Below, piece after piece: positions 16,491 through 22,920 of a stretch of 23,044 nt of DNA. Source of the DNA: Phycisphaerae bacterium (GTDB lineage: Bacteria > Planctomycetota > Phycisphaerae > Phycisphaerales > SM1A02); contig PAAB01000032.1 of assembly GCA_002591705.1 (NCBI GenBank), positions 15,187 through 38,230 of the forward strand, given 5' to 3'. Numbering within the stretch: the first letter of the stretch is position 1; each line of letters opens with the position of its first letter. The notes below the pieces were generated by a model, which worked only from the letters and a program-made list of their open reading frames with translations, had not been told where the DNA came from and searched no databases. A program made the translations under genes and the position numbers.

Positions 16491-16608
16491 TTTAATGTTT
16501 GGTATATTAAATGCATGCATTGGATTAAATGAAAAAAAAAACAGTCAGCTTTTTTGATCCTTCCTTCAAAAATGAGAATTTGCCCTTTTTCTTTAGGCAA
16601 ACCGAAGG
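16491..16608 (+). repeat. Direct repeat, right copy (intact promoter and 5' end of GT10 gene)
   Basis: This is the 118-base partner of 14409-14524. It begins 6 nt after the ThDP stop and runs 80 bases into the GT10 gene. Just before the GT10 start it contains the perfect 12-base palindrome AATGCATGCATT (16510-16521), which is altered at its centre in the left copy (AATGCAAGCATT). Confidence 0.92.
16500..16515 (+). promoter_or_regulatory. Sigma-54-like promoter of the GT10 gene
   Basis: The site is TGGTATATTAAATGCA, with GG at 16501-16502 and GC at 16513-16514. The register is correct but the -12 box is ATGCA rather than TTGCA, so it is the weakest of the set. The ATG at 16529 lies 14 nt after the GC, predicting a leader of about 3 nt. 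The same element occurs in the left repeat copy. Confidence 0.5.
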
Positions 16609-17455
16609 GTTTAAGGGAATATATGATAACATAAATTTTTTTATGAATAACTTAGATGCTGATTGGCAAATAATAGGAACATGGGTAAATAATATAACAA
16701 AAATAAAAGGTAAAAAAATTGTTTATCTTCAACAAGAACCCCCTGAAAGTAAGTTACCTAGTAAATTTATATTAGATAACTCAACTTTTGCAATAACACC
16801 TTTTAAATTTGACCATTTTATAAAACAGTTTATTACTTTTACTCCTCTTCAGTGGACATACGATTTAAATATCAGCTTTGAAAATGGTAAAGGTCATTGT
16901 ATTGAGTTAATAAATAAAAATAGTCTTGAACATTTTAAACACCAGCCAATACCTGAGAAAAATAAAATGTGCTCAATGATTGTTTCCACTAAGTCATTTT
17001 TACCAGGGCATCTAAAAAGATTTAATTTTACGAAAAAATTAATAGATCATTTCAAAAATAAAATTGATTTTTTTGGCTTTGGATTTAATCCTATTAAAAA
17101 TAAAAAAGATGCAATAGACCCCTATATTTATTCTATAGGTATAGAAAATTCTAGTTATCCAAACTATTGGACAGAAAAGATTGCAGATATCTACCTGGGC
17201 TATACTGCACCTATTTATTATGGATGTACAAATATAAGAAATTATTTTAGCGAAGACTCATTTATTAAGTTAAACATAAATAATTTTGATTTTTCGGTTC
17301 ATGAAATAGAAAAAATATTAAATAACCCATACAGTATAGATTTTGAGGCTATAAAAGAGGATAGAAAAAAAGTAATAGAAAAATATAATTTTTTTAAGAT
17401 TATTTCTGATTGTATTAAGAAGTATGAAGTTTCAGAAAATGTAATGGCATATTGA
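16529..17455 (+). CDS. Family GT10 (alpha-1,3/4-fucosyltransferase-like) glycosyltransferase
   Basis: The C-terminal donor-binding half has the GT10 signature YSIGIENSSYPNYWTEKIAD (E206-N207, then TEK near 216-218), followed by YLGYTAPIYYGCTNIRNYF. Known members transfer fucose or a related 6-deoxysugar from a nucleotide donor. The 308 residues fit bacterial GT10 enzymes. There is no membrane segment or signal peptide. No GDP-fucose genes (gmd/fcl) are in the window, so the donor is open; the deoxysugar made by the ddh genes is conceivable but would be CDP-linked. Its 5' end and promoter are duplicated at 14409. Its 3' end contains the promoter for the next gene. Confidence 0.85.
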   Translation: MKKKTVSFFDPSFKNENLPFFFRQTEGFKGIYDNINFFMNNLDADWQIIGTWVNNITKIKGKKIVYLQQEPPESKLPSKFILDNSTFAITPFKFDHFIKQFITFTPLQWTYDLNISFENGKGHCIELINKNSLEHFKHQPIPEKNKMCSMIVSTKSFLPGHLKRFNFTKKLIDHFKNKIDFFGFGFNPIKNKKDAIDPYIYSIGIENSSYPNYWTEKIADIYLGYTAPIYYGCTNIRNYFSEDSFIKLNINNFDFSVHEIEKILNNPYSIDFEAIKEDRKKVIEKYNFFKIISDCIKKYEVSENVMAY

Positions 17456-17460
17456 TTGCA
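17445..17460 (+). promoter_or_regulatory. Sigma-54 promoter of the GT41 gene, inside the GT10 3' end
   Basis: The site is TGGCATATTGATTGCA, a full -24/-12 match spanning the GT10 stop codon (17453-17455), with GG at 17446-17447 and GC at 17458-17459. Eleven bases separate GC from the ATG at 17471, so the predicted +1 is the A of the start codon. Confidence 0.72.
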
Positions 17461-17470
17461 CCATAAACTT

Positions 17471-19231
17471 ATGCAAAAAGAATTTAATAGTTTAACTAAA
17501 AATGATATTTTAGAAATTAATAGTACACTCGATATTTCAAATAAATATATTGAAAATAATAAATTCAATCTTGCTATAAATATTTTAAAAGATGCGGAAA
17601 AAAAATTTAATAATATTCCAGAAATTTTTTATAATATAGCTATATCGAACTTTCTTCAAGCTAAAGAGTTTTTTGAAAAACAAAATTATTTACTCGCAAA
17701 ATCCTTTTACAAAAAAGCAGAAAGTTATTTTTTATTAGCTAAAAATGATAAATTTTTGTCAGCAATATATATTAATTTGTCAATTTGCTATCAGCATTTT
17801 AAAAATTATAGTGCCATGAAATTATATCATGAAAAAATTGCAAATTTAAATCCAAAACCAGAATTTTCCGATGCTTTACTTAGTTATTCTAAATTATGTT
17901 GTGCAGATTGGGAAGGACTTGATGAAATATTAGATCGTGCTTACAAAGAACTTAAAAAAAATATTTCCTCCATAAGACCTTTTACATGCTTGTTAGTTAC
18001 TGATGATCCTGAGTTACAATATTTTTCAGCCGTAAATTTTTGTAATAAATATATTAATTCTAATGAAAATATTAATTATGATTATAAAAAAAATATTAAT
18101 CATAAAAAAATTAAGATAGCCTATTTGTCTAGTGATTTTCATAATCATGCCACTGCTCATCTTATTGCTGGTATCTTTGAAAAACAAGATAATCAAAAAT
18201 TTGATTACTACGCATTATCTTACGGAGTTAATAATGATAATTCTGAAATATCTCTTAGACTAAAAAAATCTTTTAGTAATTTTTTTGATGTTACTGATAA
18301 GACTGATAAAGATATAGAACTTTTACTTCGTGAACTGGAAATAGATATTGCAGTTGATTTGAAGGGACATACTAAGGAAAATAGAATACAAATTCTCAAA
18401 AATAAACCTTGCCCCATCCAAATATCTTATTTGGGTTTTCCTGGCACTTTAGGAACAAATTTTATTGATTATCTAATACTTGACGAGTTCATTGTTAATA
18501 AAGAAAATAGAAAATTTTTTAAAGAAAATATTATTTATCTTCCTGATTGTTATCAATGCAATGATGAAAAAAAACCAAAATTAATAAAATTTACTAGAAA
18601 AGAATTACATTTACCAGAAGACAAAATAATACTGTGTAGTTTAAATAATATTCACAAGTATAATAAAAAACTATTTGATGTGTGGGTAGACATCTTAAAG
18701 AAAAACAAAAATACGGTTTTATGGTTACTTGATGATAAAGCCATTAAAGATAATATTTATGATTATTTTAATAAACAAGACATCAAAAATAATCAAATAA
18801 TTTTGTCACCAAAAGTAGAAACACAAACACATGTATCAAGATTAGCTTTAGCCGATTTATTTTTAGACAGTTTTCCATGCAACGCTCACACTACAGCAAG
18901 TGACGCTTTATTTGCAAATCTACCAATAATTACTCTAGCAGGAAAAAGCATGTCATCCAGAGTTTCAAGTAGTTTGCTTAACACGATAGGTCTGGATGAT
19001 CTCGTAAGCAGTAATATTGAAGAGTATAAGAAAAAAATTAATTTTTACATTAAAAATAAAAAAGAATTGAAAAAATTAAGAAAAAAAATTGAACAGAAAA
19101 AATTTGAAAAACTTTTTAATTCAGAAACTTTTATTAAAAATCTTGAGTTAGCCTACACAAATGCGTGGGCAAAATTTAAAAATGGAAACAAAATTGCAGA
19201 TATATTTATTTCAAAAGGAGAAAATTTATGA
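17471..19231 (+). CDS. TPR + GT41 (O-GlcNAc-transferase/SPINDLY-like) protein glycosyltransferase
   Basis: The 586-residue protein has an N-terminal helical TPR-like region (about residues 15-150: ALNILKDAE-type helices, LAKSFYKKAESYFLLA). A C-terminal GT41 catalytic region follows: YLSSDFHNHATAHL (catalytic-site His), VDLKGHT, PIQISYLGFPGTLG, CSLNNIHKYNKKLFDVW (UDP-contact Lys), DLFLDSFPCNAHTTASDALF, SSRVSSSLL. These line up with all the main blocks of O-GlcNAc transferase. Such enzymes modify Ser/Thr of proteins in the cytosol. FlmG of Caulobacter is a precedent for a TPR glycosyltransferase that binds and glycosylates flagellin. With a flagellin 230 bases downstream, flagellin is the likely substrate (inference). 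I chose ATG 17471; TTG 17456 is in frame but lies within the promoter. Confidence 0.92.
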   Translation: MQKEFNSLTKNDILEINSTLDISNKYIENNKFNLAINILKDAEKKFNNIPEIFYNIAISNFLQAKEFFEKQNYLLAKSFYKKAESYFLLAKNDKFLSAIYINLSICYQHFKNYSAMKLYHEKIANLNPKPEFSDALLSYSKLCCADWEGLDEILDRAYKELKKNISSIRPFTCLLVTDDPELQYFSAVNFCNKYINSNENINYDYKKNINHKKIKIAYLSSDFHNHATAHLIAGIFEKQDNQKFDYYALSYGVNNDNSEISLRLKKSFSNFFDVTDKTDKDIELLLRELEIDIAVDLKGHTKENRIQILKNKPCPIQISYLGFPGTLGTNFIDYLILDEFIVNKENRKFFKENIIYLPDCYQCNDEKKPKLIKFTRKELHLPEDKIILCSLNNIHKYNKKLFDVWVDILKKNKNTVLWLLDDKAIKDNIYDYFNKQDIKNNQIILSPKVETQTHVSRLALADLFLDSFPCNAHTTASDALFANLPIITLAGKSMSSRVSSSLLNTIGLDDLVSSNIEEYKKKINFYIKNKKELKKLRKKIEQKKFEKLFNSETFIKNLELAYTNAWAKFKNGNKIADIFISKGENL

Positions 19232-19452
19232 CCGATAGAGCAAATATTTTAGTAAAAAAATTTCATGAAGCAGGATTAGAGCCTAAAATTATAAATCTAG
19301 CAAAAAAAGTTGCAAAATTTGGACACTATGAAGAGTCATTAGGTTTATTAGATAATTTATTGCAAGTAGGAACCAATAATGGATCTGAAATTGCTAAATT
19401 AGCTATAGAAATTCAGAAAGAAAAAGAACTAAAAGAAAAAGAGAAGAAATAA
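19228..19452 (+). CDS. Small hypothetical protein coupled to the GT41 transferase
   Basis: The ATG overlaps the GT41 stop (ATGA) and has a good ribosome binding site (AAAAGGAG, 7 nt before it), so the gene is real and translationally coupled. The 74-residue product is charged and predicted helical: FHEAGLEPKIINLAKKVAKF, then HYEESLGLLDNLLQVG and a Lys/Glu-rich tail. I do not recognise it. The middle part has the spacing of one TPR-like helix pair, so it might act as a partner or extension of the TPR transferase or as a flagellin-binding factor. It ends 6 nt from the convergent flagellin stop. Confidence 0.75.
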   Translation: MTDRANILVKKFHEAGLEPKIINLAKKVAKFGHYEESLGLLDNLLQVGTNNGSEIAKLAIEIQKEKELKEKEKK

Positions 19453-19458
19453 AGGCTT

Positions 19459-20232
19459 TTAACCCAAAACATCTAGTTTGCTTGAATTAATTGCATTTGC
19501 TTGAGCTGCTAGAGATAAAGACACTCTATTTAATAAAACATTTTTTGTTAACTTTGCTGTTTCAATCGCTAGGTCGATGTTTTGCTTGTTTTCTGCCGCA
19601 GCATCTAATAATGCGGCTGTAGTACTAGTTACATTTCTTCTAGCTTCTGCTGCTGCCGTACCCCCACTGACTTGACCTTGATTGTTTGCTAAACTAGTCT
19701 TTAGTGTATTAGAAGTAGAAGTGGCATTAGAGGCACTTGTAACGGATGCTATAGAACCTATACCTCCGATAGTAATTGTAAGTTGATTAGTTCCATTAGG
19801 ACTTGCTCCTATGCTTAAATTAACATCACTTGTACCCATTAAAGCTATATTATTATATTTTGTATTTGCGACGATATTATCAATAGCAGTAGTGATAGAA
19901 GCTGTTTCTCTATTTAATGATGCCGTATCATTCGTGGATAGCAAAGAGTTATTTGTGTTTAATGCCCCTAATTCTGCTAATCTTTGATTTAATGTCGCTA
20001 TTTCATCCAAAGAAACTTGAGTAACTCTCAAAGCGGCCAATGCATCATCTAAATTTAAACTAGCTGCATAATTAGAAGCACTTTCTGCTTTTAATTTATG
20101 AGCTAAAGCAATATCTGCCCCTCCACCAAATGATGACTTTTTTCCTGAAGAAATTTTTCTTATGGCTTCTCTAATTTTGATAGTAGCTAGCTGAGAACCT
20201 AAGTTTGCTGCTATTGTTAAGTCGTTTGACAA
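19459..20232 (-). CDS. Second flagellin, divergent minimal form, UUG start
   Basis: This 257-residue flagellin has a conserved N-terminus (IRKISSGKKSSFGGGADIALAHKL, then ASNYAASLNLDDALAALRVTQ and LDEIATLNQRLAELG). It has a short Ser/Thr/Asn-rich centre (about residues 150-195) and a C-terminal coil (IDLAIETAKLTKNVLLN, ending SSKLDVLG). It has little identity with the flagellin at 339 outside these motifs. The usual DDAAGLAI box is changed to GGGADIALA. The start is TTG at 20230-20232 with AAGAGG 4 nt upstream. This is supported because flagellin N-termini begin about here and no ATG is in frame nearby. The Ser/Thr-rich centre would suit O-glycosylation by the convergent GT41 enzyme. A strong RNA structure covers its start (see 20217-20262). 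Confidence 0.93.
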   Translation of the reverse strand: MSNDLTIAANLGSQLATIKIREAIRKISSGKKSSFGGGADIALAHKLKAESASNYAASLNLDDALAALRVTQVSLDEIATLNQRLAELGALNTNNSLLSTNDTASLNRETASITTAIDNIVANTKYNNIALMGTSDVNLSIGASPNGTNQLTITIGGIGSIASVTSASNATSTSNTLKTSLANNQGQVSGGTAAAEARRNVTSTTAALLDAAAENKQNIDLAIETAKLTKNVLLNRVSLSLAAQANAINSSKLDVLG

Positions 20233-20262
20233 AATACCTCTTTATTAAGAGTAACGACTTAA
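20217..20262 (-). promoter_or_regulatory. Nested mRNA hairpin over the start of the second flagellin
   Basis: In the flagellin mRNA a perfect 10-bp stem (UUAAGUCGUU with AACGACUUAA) joins the leader to codons 3-6. Inside it a second stem (CUCUU-AAUA-AAGAG) hides most of the ribosome binding site AAGAGG. The UUG start lies in the strand between the two stems. The layout predicts low translation until something opens it. Alphaproteobacterial flagellin leaders are known to be controlled by FlbT; whether such a factor binds here is inference. Confidence 0.72.
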
Positions 20263-20370
20263 AAGAAAAAATATTTAATTTGCATATAAAATAATTACTT
20301 ATGTACTAGATTTTATTACTACAAAATAATATTATGTAAAATTAATTATTAAATGGTCGTTAATTTGTTA

Positions 20371-21315
20371 ATGAAAGAAAGAGTTTTAGTAGTTGGTGCT
20401 AATGGATTTATAGGCTCCAATTTGGTCAGTGAGCTGATTTCAAATGATATACCTGTAACAGCACTTGTAAAAATAAATACAAACACAATTCCATTAAAAA
20501 AAATTGGATGTTATAATATAATCTCTTCAAATAATTTTAATGATACTTCTGTTATAAGACAACTTGCTGTGAGTAGTCCCAAGTATGTTGTAAATTGCTC
20601 TTGGGAAAAATCCTCTAATGACAAAATCAAATCCCTAGAAAATACTAGAAATTTAATAGACTTGTTACAACTTACGAAAAATATTAACAGTAGTGGTTTT
20701 GTTAATCTAGGCTCATATGAAGAGTATGGTAAAATTGAAGGGACTATAGATGAAAATATCATTCCAAAACCAATCACTAATTTTGGTAAGTTAAAATATG
20801 GACACTGCTTAAATCTGCGCCAGATTGCAAGAGATCTTAATATTAATTTTTGTCACTTAAGATTAGGGGAGGTTTATTCTTCAAAAAGTAATGGTCAGTT
20901 TTTGTTTAGTAATCTTATAAAAATTATAGCAAGCGAAGCTAAACCAGTAATAACTGATATACAAAATAAAATTGACTTTATAGAGGTCTCAGATGTATCT
21001 AGAGGAATTATAAAACTTATAGAAAGCAATGCTAATGGGGTTTTTAATATAGGAACTGGTAATTCTTATCCTAATAAAGATCTTATAAATATGATAATCA
21101 AACAAATTAAGCCAAGCTGCAAGCCAAAATTTACCGAAGGTAAAGATTTAATAAATTTTAGTTTAAATATTAGTAAAATCTACAAACAAACTGGTTGGAA
21201 GCCCAGTATAAATATTTGGGATGGTATATCAATGCTTATACAAGAAGAAAAATTTAAAAGCCCCAATACTTTTGAAAGTTTTACTGACACAATAAGATCT
21301 ATCTATAAAAATTAA
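20371..21315 (+). CDS. Extended SDR-like NDP-sugar enzyme lacking the catalytic tyrosine
   Basis: The N-terminal VLVVGANGFIGSNLV is the NAD(P) Rossmann motif. NLGSYEEYG, FCHLRLGEVY, DFIEVSDVSRGI and GVFNIGTGNSYPNKDL follow in the order of NDP-sugar epimerases/reductases. At the expected Y-x3-K site the sequence reads NFGKLK (F138 ... K142 with start at 20371), so the catalytic Tyr is Phe. It may therefore be a sugar-binding or altered-mechanism member; abequose-synthase-type reductases are the nearest context. Start: ATG 20371 puts the Rossmann motif at the usual position; ATG 20353 is also in frame. The 314 residues are a normal length. It is divergent from the second flagellin and lies alone, with no clear ribosome binding site. 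Confidence 0.82.
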   Translation: MKERVLVVGANGFIGSNLVSELISNDIPVTALVKINTNTIPLKKIGCYNIISSNNFNDTSVIRQLAVSSPKYVVNCSWEKSSNDKIKSLENTRNLIDLLQLTKNINSSGFVNLGSYEEYGKIEGTIDENIIPKPITNFGKLKYGHCLNLRQIARDLNINFCHLRLGEVYSSKSNGQFLFSNLIKIIASEAKPVITDIQNKIDFIEVSDVSRGIIKLIESNANGVFNIGTGNSYPNKDLINMIIKQIKPSCKPKFTEGKDLINFSLNISKIYKQTGWKPSINIWDGISMLIQEEKFKSPNTFESFTDTIRSIYKN

Positions 21316-21370
21316 TTAATACTTTTATTACTAAGATAATTTAGTATAATTTTTTAAAGGAGAAATTTCA

Positions 21371-21862
21371 TTGGCTGGAACATTCTGTCCGGACTGGATC
21401 TATAATATAGCTGTTGCAAGATCAGCTTACGAGTTTATTGTAAGTGAATTACCTATAAAGTCCTATGCAAAAAAATATGCTGAGGGCCTAAGTGAGCAAT
21501 ACTTTGAAATAAAAGCAGAAGAAATAGAAAACGAAGCCGAGTTAGTTTTGAGGTTCTTAGTAGAAATTAATGCAGATAATTCAGATGAGTTGTTGAATTC
21601 CTTTATTTATTTTTGCTTAAAATATGAACAGCACGGCTCAAAAAGAAAGTTGAAAGGTTTATTTGGAACCGCTTTTGATCCTTTAAAAGATAGAAAGTAT
21701 AATGAAAAATCTACTCTCAAAGCTTTTAGAGCTTATGTTTTTGGCTTAAGATCTGGTATATCTGAAAAACCTACAGCAGGGTGGGATATTTTAGAGGAAG
21801 AAGGGCTTGAGTTTTTGCTTGAATTACTTAAAAAAGAAGCCAATATATCTGACGCACTTTGA
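21371..21862 (+). CDS. Hypothetical protein, intact member of a tandem pair
   Basis: The start is TTG at 21371, with AAAGGAG 8 nt before it. The 163-residue product is acidic and mainly helical, with no signal peptide or membrane segment. Its core FLVEINADNSDELLN, FCLKYEQHGSKRKLKGLFG and RAYVFGLRSG is kept in the decayed copy that follows, so these are the constrained parts. I do not recognise the family. Position between sugar and flagellar genes suggests a cell-surface or flagellar link but does not prove it. Confidence 0.75.
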   Translation: MAGTFCPDWIYNIAVARSAYEFIVSELPIKSYAKKYAEGLSEQYFEIKAEEIENEAELVLRFLVEINADNSDELLNSFIYFCLKYEQHGSKRKLKGLFGTAFDPLKDRKYNEKSTLKAFRAYVFGLRSGISEKPTAGWDILEEEGLEFLLELLKKEANISDAL

Positions 21863-21942
21863 TTAAATACTTATTAAGACTATCTCACTAATTAACTATA
21901 AGGTAAAAATAAAATTTCATAGGTTTATTTTTTAAAGTTATT

Positions 21943-22277
21943 TTGTACCTAATAAGATTTTTAGTTGAAATTAATGCTGAAAACTCTGATGAGTTACTCA
22001 ATGCACATGTATATTATTGTTTAAAATATAAATCAGATGGATCAAAAAGAAAAATAAAAGGTTTATTCGGAAATGCCTTTGATGCAACTAAAGAAAGAGA
22101 ATTTTCTGAAAAGGAATGTTTAAGAGGATTTAAAGCATATGTTTTTGGATTAAGATCTGGAGTTACCTATAATATAAGCCTGCTCCTGGATGGGATATAA
22201 AAGATGAGGATGAAAAAGAATTAGCACTATTATTTGACATACTTAATAAGGAAGCTGATATTACTGATGCTTTATAA
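21943..22277 (+). pseudogene. Decayed tandem copy of the preceding hypothetical gene
   Basis: Similarity to the protein at 21371 starts at RFLVEINAENSDELLN and lacks its first 57 or so residues. The frame runs to KAYVFGLRSG. Then extra bases near 22161-22178 shift it, and the product would stop at 22200. In the next frame the expected ending is intact: PAPGWDIKDEDEKELALLF through DITDAL, stopping at 22275-22277. So it has lost its N-terminus and carries a frameshift, but otherwise remains about two-thirds identical to the intact copy. No upstream start with a ribosome binding site is present. Confidence 0.87.
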
Positions 22278-22283
22278 AATAGT

Positions 22284-22910
22284 TTAATCTAAAAATACAA
22301 TATTACCTGCTACAGATACTCTTGTTTCAGAACATTCATGTGCAGTTACATAGTGTCGTAATCTACTAGGAAAAATTATAATACTATCTTCTCTGGGACA
22401 AATATTTCTTCCTCCCACCGTATAGGGCTGGTATTCTCCATACTTGAATCCTATTGAACCAGGAGGAGTTCCCGTATGTGTTTTATTTTTATTAAAATTT
22501 TCATAATCTAACCTTATTGCTTTAGGTACTTTTAGATAAATGACAAAAGATAAATCTGCACCTCCATGAGTATGTTCAGGATTAGTTTCACCAGCTTTCT
22601 GAAAGTTTATCCAAACAGAAGCTAAACTAGCATTATTTGGTCTAAAGTTTTCAGATGAAAACTTATTCCATCCATCTACCCATTTATTTGTATAGGGAAG
22701 TAAGGCCTCAGCTATCCACTGAGTGTCACTATAATATCTTACTCTATCAATTCTACTAGCTAAATTTCTTTTAGCATCATTCCTAGGTGTTAGCTTTTTA
22801 CCTTCTTCATATAATCTTTTTGTAATATTTTTATTTATTTCTGAATAAAGAATATATGGTCCCCACCAATTTATTGGAAGTATCTCAATGGAGTTATCTT
22901 GTTGTAACAT
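22284..22910 (-). CDS. 2-oxoglutarate/Fe(II)-dependent oxygenase-like protein
   Basis: The 208-residue protein shows the double-stranded beta-helix motifs of the 2OG-Fe(II) oxygenase family common in marine bacteria and phages. These are NPEHTHGGADLSFVIYLKVP (H113 and H115), then IIIFPSRLRHYV with the distal His H186, and R197 in SETRVSVAGNI for 2-oxoglutarate. Such enzymes hydroxylate proteins or small molecules. The ATG at 22910 is 10 nt after the stop of the FlgL-like gene and follows TAGGGGAAA as ribosome binding site, so the two share an operon. That context suggests it modifies a flagellar or glycan component, although the substrate is unknown. It is convergent with the pseudogene, 6 nt away. 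Confidence 0.88.
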   Translation of the reverse strand: MLQQDNSIEILPINWWGPYILYSEINKNITKRLYEEGKKLTPRNDAKRNLASRIDRVRYYSDTQWIAEALLPYTNKWVDGWNKFSSENFRPNNASLASVWINFQKAGETNPEHTHGGADLSFVIYLKVPKAIRLDYENFNKNKTHTGTPPGSIGFKYGEYQPYTVGGRNICPREDSIIIFPSRLRHYVTAHECSETRVSVAGNIVFLD

Positions 22911-22920
22911 AATGTTTCCC

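Noticed and set aside
20355..20368. A further -24/-12-like site (TGGTCGTTAATTTGTT) before the SDR at 20371
   Set aside because: The invariant GC of the -12 box is GT and the site lies only 2 nt from the ATG, so it cannot be a sigma-54 promoter for this gene.
22284..22910. Prophage origin for the oxygenase
   Set aside because: No integrase, capsid or other phage gene is nearby and it shares a transcript with flgL.
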